A stretch of 64,000 nt of DNA from Achromobacter anxifer (GCF_903652925.1 NZ_CAHLAR010000003.1:248001-312000), one strand, 5' to 3'. Counted from the first letter of the stretch, positions 27,908 to 38,097 are shown. Notes: generated by a model not told the origin, from the sequence alone. Numbers and translations are program-made.

Positions 27908-30052
27908 ATGCAGACACGACGCGATTTCCTCCGCAGCGGCGCCTCGCTGGCCGGCGCCGGCAGCGCCCTGGCCCTCTTGCCCGCCTCCATCCGGCGCGCG
28001 CTTGCGATTCCCGCCGCCCGCCGCACGGGCACGATCCGCGATGTCGAGCACATCGTGATCTTCATGCAGGAGAACCGTTCCTTCGACCACTACTTCGGCG
28101 CGCTGGCCGGCGTGCGCGGCTTCGGCGACCGCTTCCCCATCCCGGTGCCGGACAGTCCCGACGCGCGCCACCGCAGCGTCTGGGCGCAGTACAACGACAA
28201 GCCCGATGACGGCGCGCCGCGCACGGTGCTGCCCTACCGCCTGGACACGCGCGAGGCCTTCGAGACCATGCGCGTGGCCAGCACGCCGCATACCTGGTCC
28301 AACGCCCAGGACGCCTGGGACACAGGCCGCATGGGCAAGTGGCCGGCGGCCAAGAAGAACCACTCGATGGCGTACTACACCGGCGAGGACATGCCCTTCC
28401 AGTACGCCATGGCGCGCGCCTTCACGGTCTGCGACGCCTATCACTGTTCGTTCACGGGCGGTACCAACACCAACCGGCTATTCGTGTGGACCGGCACCAA
28501 CGACGGCCTGGGCCGCGGCAACGGCCCGGCGCTGGGCAACACCTACAACAAGCTCACGGGCGGAGATCCCGCGCGCGCCTATACCTGGACCACCTACCCG
28601 GAGCGCCTGGAGCAGGCCGGCGTCAGCTGGCGCATCTACCAGAACATGGCGGACAACTATTCGCTGAATCCCACCGCCGGCTTCAAGGCCTATCGCGACG
28701 CCTACCATGGCGTGCCGGGTTCGCTGGCCGCGCTGAAGGACAAGGCGCTGAGCACCCGCGACCTGGACCTGCTGCGCCAGGACGTGCTGGACGGCAAGCT
28801 GCCGCAAGTGTCGTGGATCTGCGCGACCAAGGCGGGCTCCGAGCATCCCAGCCCGTCCAGCCCGGCCCAGGGCGCGGACTACACGGCCCGGGTGCTGGAT
28901 GCGCTGACGGCCAACCCCGAGGTCTGGAGCAAGACCGTCCTGTTGTTGATGTTCGACGAGAACGACGGCTTTTTCGACCACATGCCGCCACCCGCCCCGC
29001 CCTCTCGCGATGCCGCCGGGGCACTGGCGGGCGCCTCCACGGTGGATACCACCGGCGAATATCATGAGATCGTGGCCGGCGCGGAAAAAGACGACACCCC
29101 GGCCCACCTGCACGGCGTGTACGGCCTGGGGCCGCGCGTGCCCATGTACGTGCTGTCGCCCTGGACCAAGGGCGGCTGGGTCAATTCGCAGGTGTTCGAC
29201 CACACCTCGGTGCTGCGCTTCATCGAGCAGCGCTTTGGCGTGGCGGAACCCAATATCTCGCCCTGGCGCCGCGCCGTCTGCGGCGACCTGACTTCGATCT
29301 TCGACTTCGCGGCGCCGGACGATGCCGGCCTGACCCGCGGCCTGCCGGCAACGGCGGAACGCGCCAGCCTTGCCTCCGCCCTGCCGGGCACGGTCACGCC
29401 GCCGGCGCCGTTGCAGCCCGGGCTGGCGCGGCAGCAGGCCGGCACGCGCCCTTCGCGTCCGCTGCCCTATGCACTCCAGGTTCAGGCGCGCACGGACGGC
29501 AAGCGCGTCGCACTGCGATTCGAAAACAGCGGCACGGCAGCCGCCGTGCTGCACGTGTACGACCGGCTGAACCTGGAGCGCGGTCCGCGCCGCTACACCG
29601 TGGAAGCCGGCAAGCAGCTGGAAGATGCCTGGACCGCCTCCGCCGACGACGGCCGCTACGATATCTGGGTGCTGGGTCCCAACGGCTTCCACCGGCATTG
29701 CACAGGACGCGGCGGCCAGCCGCCGTTGGAAGTCACGGCGGCCTGTCCGGGCCCCGGCGCGGCGCTGCGGCTGACGCTGCGCAATCCCGCCGGACAGGCC
29801 CGTTCATTCCGGGTGGAGGCCAATGCCTATGACCACCCCCGGCAGGCCGACACACCGCTCGCTCCCGGCGAAAGCGTCACCCTGACCTGGGACATGCACC
29901 GCAGCGCTGGCTGGTACGACCTCACCGTGCGCGACATCGGCGATCCTGCCTATACGCGCCGCCTGGCCGGACGCATCGAGACCGGCGCCCCCTCCACTTC
30001 CGATCCCGCCATGGGACAGGAGCTGATACTGCAATGGACTCCCGTGACATGA
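27908..30052 (+). CDS. plcN: Phosphocholine-specific phospholipase C, Tat-exported
   Basis: 714 aa, close to Pseudomonas PlcH/PlcN. Twin-arginine signal TRRDFLRSG at residues 3-11, then a catalytic phosphoesterase domain like the acid phosphatase AcpA family: VEHIVIFMQENRSFDHYFG, SFTGGTNTNRLF, FDENDGFFDHMPPP. The C-terminal 250 residues form two beta-rich DUF756-type repeats. It cleaves phosphatidylcholine or sphingomyelin to phosphocholine and the lipid, supplying phosphate and choline or damaging host membranes. Whether it is haemolytic (PlcH-like) cannot be decided; the symbol is by family. It overlaps the ASCH gene by 4 bp. Confidence 0.9.
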   Translation: MQTRRDFLRSGASLAGAGSALALLPASIRRALAIPAARRTGTIRDVEHIVIFMQENRSFDHYFGALAGVRGFGDRFPIPVPDSPDARHRSVWAQYNDKPDDGAPRTVLPYRLDTREAFETMRVASTPHTWSNAQDAWDTGRMGKWPAAKKNHSMAYYTGEDMPFQYAMARAFTVCDAYHCSFTGGTNTNRLFVWTGTNDGLGRGNGPALGNTYNKLTGGDPARAYTWTTYPERLEQAGVSWRIYQNMADNYSLNPTAGFKAYRDAYHGVPGSLAALKDKALSTRDLDLLRQDVLDGKLPQVSWICATKAGSEHPSPSSPAQGADYTARVLDALTANPEVWSKTVLLLMFDENDGFFDHMPPPAPPSRDAAGALAGASTVDTTGEYHEIVAGAEKDDTPAHLHGVYGLGPRVPMYVLSPWTKGGWVNSQVFDHTSVLRFIEQRFGVAEPNISPWRRAVCGDLTSIFDFAAPDDAGLTRGLPATAERASLASALPGTVTPPAPLQPGLARQQAGTRPSRPLPYALQVQARTDGKRVALRFENSGTAAAVLHVYDRLNLERGPRRYTVEAGKQLEDAWTASADDGRYDIWVLGPNGFHRHCTGRGGQPPLEVTAACPGPGAALRLTLRNPAGQARSFRVEANAYDHPRQADTPLAPGESVTLTWDMHRSAGWYDLTVRDIGDPAYTRRLAGRIETGAPSTSDPAMGQELILQWTPVT

Positions 30053-30447
30053 AGCCGCCCGCCCCCTATGAAAACGCCGTGACCTTCCAGTTCGGCGATA
30101 CGCCCGAGCTGGCCGACGAACTGCTCGCCCTGGTGCTCGCGGGCGAAAAGACCGCCACCTGCGGCGCATTGCGCGACTTCAACGACAAGGAGCCAGTGCC
30201 TGAGGCCGGCCGGCGCGATGTGGTGCTGGACGGCTCCGGCCGTCCAGCCTGCGTGATCGAGACCACCAGCGTGCTGATCCAGCGCTTTGATCAGGTCGAC
30301 GAGGCGTTCGCGCTGGCGGAAGGCGAAGGGCCTTACGAGGCCTGGCGCGATGCGCATATCGCCTACTTCGGCCGCAATGGCGGCTATCAGCCGGACATGG
30401 TGCTGGTGTGCGAAAGGTTCCGGCTGGTTGATGTGTTTGAAAGGTAG
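30049..30447 (+). CDS. ASCH-domain protein
   Basis: 132 aa from the ATG at 30049, which overlaps the plc stop as ATGA; an in-frame ATG at 30034 is the alternative. ASCH/YhfF-type beta-barrel marks are TFQFGDTPELADELLALVLAGEKTATCGAL-like helix and GEK-T loop, DVVLDGSGRPACVIETTSV, and AFALAEGEGPYEAWRDAH. ASCH proteins have a PUA-like fold thought to bind RNA, and some hydrolyse N4-acetylcytidine. Translational coupling to an exported phospholipase is odd and probably positional. A bidirectional terminator follows. Confidence 0.8.
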   Translation: MKPPAPYENAVTFQFGDTPELADELLALVLAGEKTATCGALRDFNDKEPVPEAGRRDVVLDGSGRPACVIETTSVLIQRFDQVDEAFALAEGEGPYEAWRDAHIAYFGRNGGYQPDMVLVCERFRLVDVFER

Positions 30448-30530
30448 GGAGGTTGCCGGCGCGGGGGTTGGGTAAAGCGCGAGATCGTGAGCGAGCCCCC
30501 AACTCGCGCAGCCCATCATCCCCAAAAGAA

Positions 30531-30562
30531 AAAAGCCGGCCGCCTTTCAGCGTCCGGCTTTT
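30531..30562. terminator. Bidirectional terminator between ASCH gene and second HAAT operon
   Basis: 13-bp stem with one mismatch (30531-30543 with 30550-30562), 6-nt loop, with four T after it on the plus strand and a long A-run before it that gives T on the minus strand. It lies between the converging stops at 30447 and 30582. Confidence 0.88.
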
Positions 30563-30581
30563 GCATGAAAGCGGGCAGGAT

Positions 30582-31343
30582 TCAGCCTTGCTCGCCGCTC
30601 TTGCCCAGGCCCAGATAGCTTTCGATGACCTTGGGATCGCCGGCCAGCTCGCGCGCCGGGCCGTGCAGGATGACTTCGCCGGTTTCCAGCACGTAGCCGT
30701 AATCGGCCACCTGCAGCGCGGCGCGCGCATTCTGTTCGACCAGCAGGATCGCCACGCCGGTCTCGCGCAGGCGCGCGATGATGTGGAAGATCTCGCGCAC
30801 GATGCGCGGCGCCAGGCCCAGGCTGGGCTCGTCGAGCATCAGCAGGTTGGGCTTGGCCATCAGCGCGCGGCCCACCGCCAGCATCTGCCGTTCGCCGCCC
30901 GACAGGGTGCCGGCCTGCTGGCCGCGCCGCTCGCGCAGCCGCGGAAACAGGTCGAACACTTCGTTCAACGTGTCGCGCCAGCCGCTTTCACGGGCGCGGT
31001 AGCGGCGGAAGCCGCCCAGCAGCAGGTTGTCTTCCACCGACATGGTGCCGAACAGTTCGCGGCGCTCGGGCACCAGCGACATGCCGGCCGCGACGCGGCG
31101 CTCGACCTGCCAGCCCGACACGTCGGCGCCGGCGTATTGCACGGTGCCGGCCGCGTGGCCGGTCTGGGGCAAGGAGCCCATCATGGCGTTCAGCATGGTG
31201 GACTTGCCGGCGCCGTTGGCGCCGATCACCGTGACGATGCTGCCGGCGGGCACTGTGAGCGACGCGCCCACCAGCGCGCCGACCTTGCCGTAGCGGGCCG
31301 ACAGGTTGCTGACTTCGAGAACGGGAGTTTGCGTCGCGCTCAT
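30582..31343 (-). CDS. HAAT ABC transporter ATPase, LivF type (second system)
   Basis: 253 aa from the ATG at 31343, which overlaps the LivM-LivG stop as ATGA. Walker A is GANGAGKST (intact lysine, unlike the LivF at 21816), signature LSGGERQML, Walker [13 protein letters not shown], and VEQN at the H-loop. It is the last gene of a minus-strand operon running binding protein, LivH, LivM-LivG, LivF. A bidirectional terminator follows. Confidence 0.93.
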   Translation of the reverse strand: MSATQTPVLEVSNLSARYGKVGALVGASLTVPAGSIVTVIGANGAGKSTMLNAMMGSLPQTGHAAGTVQYAGADVSGWQVERRVAAGMSLVPERRELFGTMSVEDNLLLGGFRRYRARESGWRDTLNEVFDLFPRLRERRGQQAGTLSGGERQMLAVGRALMAKPNLLMLDEPSLGLAPRIVREIFHIIARLRETGVAILLVEQNARAALQVADYGYVLETGEVILHGPARELAGDPKVIESYLGLGKSGEQG

Positions 31344-33178
31344 CACACGCCTCCTGCCGACACGGGCTTGGCCTGGTCCGCTTCGGGCAGGTCGTCATCG
31401 ATGCCGCCCAGATAGGCTTCCAGCACCGCCGGGTTCTTTTGCACGTCGGCCGGCACGCCTTCAGCCAACTTGGTGCCGAAATCCATCACCACAAGGTGGT
31501 TGGTCAGACGCATCACAAAATCCATATCGTGTTCGACGAGCAGAATGCTCATGCCCTCTGCGCGCAACTGTTCCAGCACGCGCGCCAGGTCCTGCTTTTC
31601 CTTGTAGCGCAGGCCGGCGGCGGGTTCGTCCAGCAGCAGCAGCACCGGGTCGGCGGCCAGGGCGCGCGCGATTTCCAGGATGCGTTGCTGGCCCAGCGCC
31701 AGGTTGCCCGCCTGCTCGTACAGGTATTCGCCCAGGCCGACGCGCTTGATCTGCTCGGCGGCTTCGTGCAGCAACTGCGCCTCGCGGGCGCGGTCCGAAT
31801 GCAGCGCGCCCGCCAGCACGCCGACGTCCGAGCGCAGGTGCGCGCCCAGCGCCACGTTTTCCAGCACGGTCATGCCGGGCAGCAGTTGCACGTGCTGGAA
31901 GGTGCGGCCCACGCCCAGCTTGGCGATGTCGCGCGCCGAACGGCTGTCGATGCGCTGGCCCATGAAGGTGACCTTGCCGCGCGTCACCGGCAGCACGCCG
32001 CTGATCAGGTTGAAGGTCGTGCTCTTGCCCGCGCCGTTCGGGCCGATCAGGCCCATGATCTCGCCGGAGGCGACCTTGAAGGAGATGTCGTTGACGGCGA
32101 CCAGGCCGCCGAACTCCTTGCGGATGGCATCGACTTCGAGCACCACCTGGCCGGCTTGCGGACGCTCGCGCGTCGGCAGGGCCGGGGCCGGCGCCGGCGG
32201 CGCCAGGTTGCGGCGCGAACTGTCCGCGCCGGTGATGCTGTCCCACCAGCCCGCCAGGATCGGCCACAGGCCGTTGCGGGCGTATTGCAGCATCAGGATC
32301 AGCAGCACGCCGAAGACGATCATCTCGAAGTTGGCGTTGGTATCCAGCAGCTTGGGCAGCAGGTTCTGCAGCTGGTCCTTCAGCACCAGGATCACGCCGG
32401 AGCCCAGCAAGGCGCCCCAGACGTAGCCGGCGCCGCCGACCACCGCCATGAACAGGTATTCGATGCCGTAGTTGATGCCGAAGGGGCTGGGGCTGACGGC
32501 GCGCTGCATGTGCGCATACAGCCAGCCGGACACGCAGGCCAGCAAGGCCGCCCAAACGAAGATCACGACCTTGTAGGCAGCCGTGTTCACGCCCATGGAC
32601 TCGGCCATGCCGGCGCCGCTCTTGAGCGCGCGAATGGCGCGGCCCGGACGCGAGTTCAGCAGGTTGCGGGTCGCCCACAGCGCCAGCAGCACGAATACCC
32701 AGATCAGGTAATAAATGTGGCGGCCGCTGGCCAGCGACACGCCGAAGATGCTGATGGGCTCGATGCCGGCGATGCCGTCATGCTTGCCCAGCCAGTCGAT
32801 GTTGCCGAACAGGAAATACAGCGACAGGCCCCAGGCGATGGTGCCCAGCGGCAGGTAGTGGCCCGACAGGCGCAGCGTGATGGCGCCCAGCAGGTAGGCT
32901 ACGACGGCCGTCAGGATCAGCCCGGCCGGCAGCGCCAGCCAGGGCGAGACATCGTATTGCGTGGTCAGGTAGGCGGTGGTGTAGGCGCCCAGGCCCACGA
33001 ACGCCGCCTGGCCGAACGAGGTCAGGCCGCCCACGCCGGTCAGCAGCACCAGGCCCAGCACGACCAGGCTGGCCAGCCCGATGTAATTGAGTTGCGTCAC
33101 CCAGAATTCGGGCGTGACCGGCAGCAGGGGCAGGCCCGCCAGGACGACGATGAAGACGGCAAGCAGAATGCGGTTCAT
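31343..33178 (-). CDS. LivM-LivG fusion: HAAT permease joined to ATPase
   Basis: 611 aa from the ATG at 33178 ([20 protein letters not shown]), 5 bp after the livH stop. Residues 1 to about 320 are a LivM permease ([53 protein letters not shown]). A Pro/Ala linker at about 330-345 leads to a complete LivG ATPase ([47 protein letters not shown]). One chain therefore carries half the channel and one of the two ATPases, forcing a 1:1 ratio. Such fusions are known in Burkholderiales. The frame reads open back through livH, but that part is a different reading of livH. Confidence 0.92.
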   Translation of the reverse strand: MNRILLAVFIVVLAGLPLLPVTPEFWVTQLNYIGLASLVVLGLVLLTGVGGLTSFGQAAFVGLGAYTTAYLTTQYDVSPWLALPAGLILTAVVAYLLGAITLRLSGHYLPLGTIAWGLSLYFLFGNIDWLGKHDGIAGIEPISIFGVSLASGRHIYYLIWVFVLLALWATRNLLNSRPGRAIRALKSGAGMAESMGVNTAAYKVVIFVWAALLACVSGWLYAHMQRAVSPSPFGINYGIEYLFMAVVGGAGYVWGALLGSGVILVLKDQLQNLLPKLLDTNANFEMIVFGVLLILMLQYARNGLWPILAGWWDSITGADSSRRNLAPPAPAPALPTRERPQAGQVVLEVDAIRKEFGGLVAVNDISFKVASGEIMGLIGPNGAGKSTTFNLISGVLPVTRGKVTFMGQRIDSRSARDIAKLGVGRTFQHVQLLPGMTVLENVALGAHLRSDVGVLAGALHSDRAREAQLLHEAAEQIKRVGLGEYLYEQAGNLALGQQRILEIARALAADPVLLLLDEPAAGLRYKEKQDLARVLEQLRAEGMSILLVEHDMDFVMRLTNHLVVMDFGTKLAEGVPADVQKNPAVLEAYLGGIDDDLPEADQAKPVSAGGV

Positions 33179-33183
33179 GACGT

Positions 33184-34221
33184 TTATTCCTCTTCGTCCA
33201 CGTGATGGGTGCTGAACGAACGCCAGACCAGAACCGGGATAATCAGGGTGAAGACGATCACTTCCTTGTAGGCGCTGGCCCAGAAGGACGAGAAGGATTC
33301 CAGCACGCCCACCAGCAGCGAGCCGGCGGCCGCCACGGGGTAGCTGGCCAGGCCGCCGATGATGGCGCCCACGAAGCCCTTCAGGCCGATCAGGAAGCCG
33401 GTGTCGTAGTACACGGTGGTGATGGGCGCGATCAGCATGCCGGACATGGCGCCGATGGCGACGGCCAGCGTGAACGTCAGGCTGCCGGACATGGTGGTGC
33501 TGATGCCGACCAGGCGCGCGCCGCGGCGGTTGACGGCGGTGGCGCGCAGCGCGCGGCCGTACAGCGTCTTGCCGAAGAACAGCCACAGGCCGATGATCAG
33601 GATGGCGCAGGTCGCCACCACGAACAGGCTTTGCGCCGACCACGTCATGAAGCCCAGGTCCACTTGCCCGCTGACGAAGGCGGGCGTGCGCCAGCCTTCG
33701 GCGCCGAAGAACACCAGCGCCAGGCCGGTAAGCGCGAAGTGCACGGCCACGGACACGATCAGCAGCACCAGCACGGTGGCCTCGGCCAAGGGCTGGTAGA
33801 CGATGCGGTAGACCATCGGACCCATCGGAATCACCAGCAGCAGCGTCAGCAGCATGTTCAGCCACAGCGAATTGCCGGGCGCGGTGTAGGTCACGGTGAG
33901 CCAGAGCAGCGCCAGCGGCAGGACCACGCAGGTGGCGACGGCCTTGGGCAAGGCGGCGGCGCTGCGGGTGCGCACGGCGCGCAGCAGCTCGAGCACCAGA
34001 CAGACCACGCCCAGCAGCGGCAGGAGATAGGCGGTGCCCGGCACTTTGCCGTCCACCAGCATGGCCAGGGTCAGGGCGCCGAACGCCACGAACTCGCCCT
34101 GGGGAATGAAAATGACGCGCGTAACGGCGAATACCAGCACCAGAGCCATGCCCAGGAGGGCATAGATGGCGCCGTTGACGACACCGTCTTGCAGCAGGAT
34201 CAGCGCAATTGAGGAATCCAT
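33184..34221 (-). CDS. HAAT ABC transporter permease, LivH type (second system)
   Basis: 345 aa, longer than usual LivH (about 290-300) because of an extra hydrophobic segment and loop at about 60-130. LivH marks are [58 protein letters not shown] (coupling loop) and [20 protein letters not shown]. It lies 151 bp downstream of the binding-protein gene, with a hairpin in the gap, and 5 bp before the LivM-LivG fusion. Confidence 0.92.
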   Translation of the reverse strand: MDSSIALILLQDGVVNGAIYALLGMALVLVFAVTRVIFIPQGEFVAFGALTLAMLVDGKVPGTAYLLPLLGVVCLVLELLRAVRTRSAAALPKAVATCVVLPLALLWLTVTYTAPGNSLWLNMLLTLLLVIPMGPMVYRIVYQPLAEATVLVLLIVSVAVHFALTGLALVFFGAEGWRTPAFVSGQVDLGFMTWSAQSLFVVATCAILIIGLWLFFGKTLYGRALRATAVNRRGARLVGISTTMSGSLTFTLAVAIGAMSGMLIAPITTVYYDTGFLIGLKGFVGAIIGGLASYPVAAAGSLLVGVLESFSSFWASAYKEVIVFTLIIPVLVWRSFSTHHVDEEE

Positions 34222-34276
34222 CTAACAACCTTATTTATTCTGGTGTTCCGGCCGCACCCGGGACACTGATACGACA

Positions 34277-34297
34277 CACCGGCCGGAAAGGCCGGTG
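34277..34297 (-). repeat. Hairpin between binding-protein and permease genes
   Basis: CACCGGCC-GGAAA-GGCCGGTG, perfect 8-bp stem. The position between a binding-protein gene and its permease genes is typical of stem-loops that protect the upstream mRNA or partially terminate, giving more binding protein than permease. The role is inferred. Confidence 0.45.
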
Positions 34298-34372
34298 CGA
34301 AGCATTGCTGGGGTGCCGCGCGGCGGGCGCCGCCGCGCGTTGCGCACCCGTGGATCAGGCGATCCTGGAGGA

Positions 34373-35536
34373 TTACAGGCCGGGCTGGTAGACCCACTTG
34401 CCGCCTTCCACCTTGACCATGACGCGCGAGCGCTCGTCAAAGCCGGCGTGGTCCGTGGGCGACATGTTGAACACGCCTTGCGAAGCGGCCAGGTCCTTCA
34501 CGCCTTCCAGGGCATCGCGCATGGCGGCGCGGAATTCCGGCGTGCCGGGCTTGGCGCCCGACTTCAGCGCGACGGGCAGCGCGGCCACGACCAGCTGGCC
34601 GGCATCCCACATGTGGCCGCCGAACGTGTTGGTGGAACCGGCGCCGTTGGCCTTTTCGTAGGCATCGACGTAGGCCAGGGCCGACTTCTTGACCGGGTTG
34701 CTGTCCGGCAGCTGGGCCGCGACCAGCAGCGGGCCGGCCGGCAGCAGCATGCCGTCGCAGTCCTTGCCGCAAACGCGCAGCACGTCGTTGTTGGCGGCGC
34801 CGTGCGTCTGGTAGATGGTGCCGCCGTAGTTGCGGGCCTTCAGCTCCTTCTGCGGCAGGGCCGACGGCGTGCCGGCGCCGGCGATCAGGATGGCGTCGGG
34901 CTTGGCGCCGACCAGCTTGAGCACCTGGCCCGTCACGCTGGTGTCGGTGCGGCTGTATTTCTCGATGGCGACGATCTCGATGCCCTTGGCCTTGGCGGCC
35001 TTCTGCATCACGTCCAGCCAGCCGTCGCCGTAGGCGTCGGCAAAGCCGATGAAGCCCAGGGTCTTGACCTTGGACTTGGCCATGGCGTCAGCCAGGGCGC
35101 CGGCCATCAGGGCATCGTTCTGCGGGGTCTTGAAGACCCAGCGGCGCTTGTCGTCCACGGGTTCGACGATCTTGGCGCTGGCGGCCACGCTGATCATCGG
35201 GACCTTGGCTTCGGCGGCCACGTCGACCATGGCCAGCGAGCCCGGCGTGACGGAGGTGCCGATCAGCACGTCGACCTTGTCGTCCGAGGCCAGTTTGCGC
35301 GAGTTCTTGACGGCTTGCGTCGTATCGGTGGCGTCGTCCAGGACGATCCATTCGATCTTCTGGCCGGCCACTTCCTTGGGAAGCAGGGCCACGGTGTTGC
35401 GCTCGGGGATACCCAGCGACGCGGCGGGGCCAGTGCTGGACACGGTCACGCCGACCTTGACCTGGGCGTTCGCCAGTAGCGGCAGGGCCAGGGCAATGGC
35501 GGCAGCCGCCGCGGACAAGCCGAAGTGCTTGCGCAT
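34373..35536 (-). CDS. HAAT ABC transporter periplasmic binding protein (second system)
   Basis: 387 aa with the signal MRKHFGLSAAAAAIALALPL, cleaved near ANA|Q, and an AGGAG ribosome site. Type 1 binding fold: VKVGVTVSSTGPAASLGIPE, DVLIGTSVTPGSLAMVDVAA, GFIGFADAYGDGWLDVM. Only two cysteines are visible in the mature part, VCGKDC, likely a disulfide. It heads the minus-strand operon. The leader contains a small inverted repeat GCCTCG-GG-CGAGGC (35566-35579), and the AT-rich stretch beyond it (35600-35640) probably holds the promoter. The ligand is unknown. Confidence 0.92.
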   Translation of the reverse strand: MRKHFGLSAAAAAIALALPLLANAQVKVGVTVSSTGPAASLGIPERNTVALLPKEVAGQKIEWIVLDDATDTTQAVKNSRKLASDDKVDVLIGTSVTPGSLAMVDVAAEAKVPMISVAASAKIVEPVDDKRRWVFKTPQNDALMAGALADAMAKSKVKTLGFIGFADAYGDGWLDVMQKAAKAKGIEIVAIEKYSRTDTSVTGQVLKLVGAKPDAILIAGAGTPSALPQKELKARNYGGTIYQTHGAANNDVLRVCGKDCDGMLLPAGPLLVAAQLPDSNPVKKSALAYVDAYEKANGAGSTNTFGGHMWDAGQLVVAALPVALKSGAKPGTPEFRAAMRDALEGVKDLAASQGVFNMSPTDHAGFDERSRVMVKVEGGKWVYQPGL

Positions 35537-35778
35537 ATTTTTGTCTCCTGTGGTGGCTCTGGAGCGCCTCGGGCGAGGCAGGGCGAGCCTAGTTAAAGTT
35601 ATACAGAAAAAAATATTATAGGGTTAAAACAGTATCAGATGACGATGCGCAACTCCGGTAATTCCCTGATGTGCTACGAAAAACGCGTTTCAGCAAATGC
35701 ATTCGTTAATGGCGAACTTGTACTAGAAAAGCCCGGCGGGCGTCAGTTGGGGGATTCCCTTGGACGCCGCCGCGCGCC

Positions 35779-36336
35779 TCAACGCCCCAGCATCGGCCAC
35801 ACGCGCTCGACGCGCGACGCCACCCAGGCCGCGACCACCGCCTTGGCCAGATCGCCCGGCAGGAATACCGCCACCGCCATCGCCGCCTTCGCCAGGCCCA
35901 TCTTCGTCACGGCGGCCAGCCAGGGCACGCCGCAGGCGTAGACCACGACGATGCCGCCGACCACGCAGGCCAGCACGTAGCCCGCGAATTGCGCCCAGCC
36001 GCCCGTGGCGCGGCCGGCAAGACGCCGCGCCAGCCAACCGGTGACAAAGGCGCCTACCACCAGGCCCACCAGGAAACCGCCGGTGGGCCCGAAAAAGGCG
36101 CCCAGCCCTCCCCGGCCGCCCGGTAGAACGGGCAGGCCGACCGCCGCCAGCACCAGGTACAGCAGGCAGGCCAGCGCGCCGCGGACCGGACCCAGCATCG
36201 CGCCCGCCAGCATGGCGCCCAGGGTCTGCAAGGTGACCGGCACCGGTATGGCGGGCAGCGGAATCGGCGGGATCAGGCTCAGGACGACGATCAGCGCCGC
36301 GAACAGCGCAATCAGCACGGTATTACTGGATTTCAC
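35779..36336 (-). CDS. bioY: Biotin ECF transporter S component
   Basis: 185 aa, six predicted membrane helices. BioY marks are IPLPAIPVPVTLQTLGAMLAG near the N-terminus, YLVLAAVGLPVLPGGRGGL, and FGPTGGFLVG. It binds biotin in the membrane and is energised by BioM/BioN. It is the last gene of bioM-bioN-bioY, 39 bp after bioN. A weak hairpin with a TTTT tail lies downstream (about 35730-35745). I see no biotin biosynthesis genes and no clear BirA box here. Confidence 0.93.
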   Translation of the reverse strand: MKSSNTVLIALFAALIVVLSLIPPIPLPAIPVPVTLQTLGAMLAGAMLGPVRGALACLLYLVLAAVGLPVLPGGRGGLGAFFGPTGGFLVGLVVGAFVTGWLARRLAGRATGGWAQFAGYVLACVVGGIVVVYACGVPWLAAVTKMGLAKAAMAVAVFLPGDLAKAVVAAWVASRVERVWPMLGR

Positions 36337-36375
36337 GGTATTCCCCTTTGGGAGATGAAACAGGACGCGCAGCGC

Positions 36376-36972
36376 TCAGTGGCTGCGCGCGTCGATCGCT
36401 TCGGATACTTCCTGGGCCCGCTTCAAGGTCAGCACGATCAAGGGCACGATCAGCGCCACCGGATTGGCGCCCAGGCCGCGGGCGGCCTGCGCTTCGCGGA
36501 TTTCCTGGAAATTACGCCAGATCTCGGGAACGAAGCGCAGCGTCAGCGCCAGGGCCAACGCAACCTTGCCGGCGTCGACCAGACGCATGCGCTCCAGCGG
36601 CATCAGCGCCTTTTCGCAGACGGCGATCAGGTCGGACGTGCGAGTGGACAGCGTCACGGCCAGGGCCAGGCCGACCATCGCCGCCACGCGCAGCAGTACG
36701 GCCAGCGCCTCCAGCCAGCCCTGGAACCAGGCGGTGAACGCGCCCACGGCCAGCAGCACCCAGGCCAATCCCCGGACCTGCCGCCAGACCGAGGCCGCCG
36801 CGACGCCCGTGGACCAGACCAGCACAGCGGCGGCCAGGAAGGCCAACGCCAGCCAGCGCGGGTCGCGCAGCACGAACAGGCCCGCGCCCGCCGCCATCAG
36901 CGCCAGCAGCTTCAACCAGGCGGGCAGGCGGTGCAGAACCGAATCGCCCGCAACATATAGCGGTTCCATCAT
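36376..36972 (-). CDS. bioN: Biotin ECF transporter T component
   Basis: 198-aa inner-membrane protein of the CbiQ/EcfT family: several helices and a cytoplasmic segment with EIREAQAARGLG, the Ala-Arg-Gly coupling motif that contacts the ATPase. It starts inside the bioM stop (ATGA overlap at 36969-36972), so synthesis is coupled. The position between bioM and bioY fixes the substrate as biotin. Confidence 0.92.
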   Translation of the reverse strand: MMEPLYVAGDSVLHRLPAWLKLLALMAAGAGLFVLRDPRWLALAFLAAAVLVWSTGVAAASVWRQVRGLAWVLLAVGAFTAWFQGWLEALAVLLRVAAMVGLALAVTLSTRTSDLIAVCEKALMPLERMRLVDAGKVALALALTLRFVPEIWRNFQEIREAQAARGLGANPVALIVPLIVLTLKRAQEVSEAIDARSH

Positions 36973-37646
36973 GCGCAGTGCTCCCGGTACCAGCGCAGCG
37001 CGGCGGCCGGACTGTCGTCGGCCGCGATATTGCCGTCGCGCACCACCACGACCCGGTCGAAATCCTCCAGCAGCTCCAGGTCGTGGCTGACCACGATGGC
37101 GTCATGGGGCAGGCCCGCGATGGCGTCGCGCACCCGGTTGCGGTTGCGCAGGTCCAGCTGGGTGGTGGGTTCGTCGAATACGATCAGCGCCGGCTCCATG
37201 ACCAGCACCGCGGCCAGCGCGACCAGTTGGCGTTCGCCGCCCGACAGCGTGTGGCTGGTCCGGTCCGCCAGGTGGCCCACGCCCAGATGCCCCAACTGAG
37301 CCTCGATGCGGGCTTCGCGCTGCTGGCGGTCCGGCGCCAGCTGCTTCAGGCCGAATGCCAGGTCTTCGCGCACGATGGGAAAGACAATCTGGTTTTCGGG
37401 ATTCTGGAACACGAATCCGACCTGGCGACGCACCGCCTTGAGGTCGCGCCGGGTATCCAGTCCGCCGACCCGCACGCTGCCCGCGGAGGGCAGCACCAGA
37501 CCGTTGATCAGGCGCGCCAGCGTGCTCTTGCCGGCGCCGTTGGGGCCGACGATGCCGATGCGGCGTTCGGCCAGCGTCAGGCTCACCCCGGTCAGCACCT
37601 GCGCCTGGGGCGTGGAAACAACCGCCTGGTCAAACTCGATTAACAT
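36969..37646 (-). CDS. bioM: Biotin ECF transporter ATPase
   Basis: 225-aa ABC ATPase. Walker [15 protein letters not shown]-loop [10 protein letters not shown], signature [11 protein letters not shown], Walker [14 protein letters not shown]-loop VVSHDLELL. It is the first gene of bioMNY and divergent from msrB across 52 bp, so the two promoters overlap or lie back to back in a very short space. Assigned as BioM from linkage with bioY. Confidence 0.93.
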   Translation of the reverse strand: MLIEFDQAVVSTPQAQVLTGVSLTLAERRIGIVGPNGAGKSTLARLINGLVLPSAGSVRVGGLDTRRDLKAVRRQVGFVFQNPENQIVFPIVREDLAFGLKQLAPDRQQREARIEAQLGHLGVGHLADRTSHTLSGGERQLVALAAVLVMEPALIVFDEPTTQLDLRNRNRVRDAIAGLPHDAIVVSHDLELLEDFDRVVVVRDGNIAADDSPAAALRWYREHCA

Positions 37647-37698
37647 GGGGCGGGATTATGCCCGAACCATTTCGGGCATCGGGACTCCAAGAGCTCAT

Positions 37699-38097
37699 AT
37701 GGACAAAGTACGCAAATCCGACGCCGAATGGCGTGCCCAGCTTTCCCCCGAAGAATACGTCGTCACCCGTGAAAAGGGTACGGAACGCGCGTTCACCGGG
37801 CGCTACTGGAATACGTTCTCGCACGGCATCTACCGCTGCGTGGGCTGTGGCACGGCGCTGTTCGCTTCCGACACCAAATTCGATGCCGGCTGCGGCTGGC
37901 CCAGCTACTTCCAGCCGCTGGATCCTGAGCTGGTGCGCGAGGAACGCGACGTCAGCCACGGCATGGTCCGCACCGAAGTGCTGTGCAATGTCTGCGACTC
38001 GCACCTGGGGCACGTCTTCCCCGACGGCCCCGAGCCCACCGGGCTGCGCTACTGCATCAATTCCCTGTCGATGACGTTTGAACCCATAGAAGACTGA
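37699..38097 (+). CDS. msrB: Peptide-methionine (R)-S-oxide reductase MsrB
   Basis: 132 aa from the ATG at 37699; the upstream continuation of the frame is antisense to bioM. Repairs methionine-R-sulfoxide. The zinc site is C47/C50 (CVGC) and C96/C99 (CNVC), the catalytic cysteine C119 in RYCINSLS, and a second cysteine is C65 in [20 protein letters not shown] is the family hallmark. It directly abuts yciB with no gap, so the two are cotranscribed. Confidence 0.96.
   Translation: MDKVRKSDAEWRAQLSPEEYVVTREKGTERAFTGRYWNTFSHGIYRCVGCGTALFASDTKFDAGCGWPSYFQPLDPELVREERDVSHGMVRTEVLCNVCDSHLGHVFPDGPEPTGLRYCINSLSMTFEPIED

Noticed and set aside
31343-34228. Reading the LivM-LivG frame back to 34228 as a 961-aa protein
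   Set aside because: The upstream third is an alternative frame of livH; the true start is the ATG at 33178, 5 bp after livH.
35639-35941. 100-codon plus-strand frame between the second binding protein gene and bioY
   Set aside because: Two thirds is antisense to bioY, with no ribosome site or family features.
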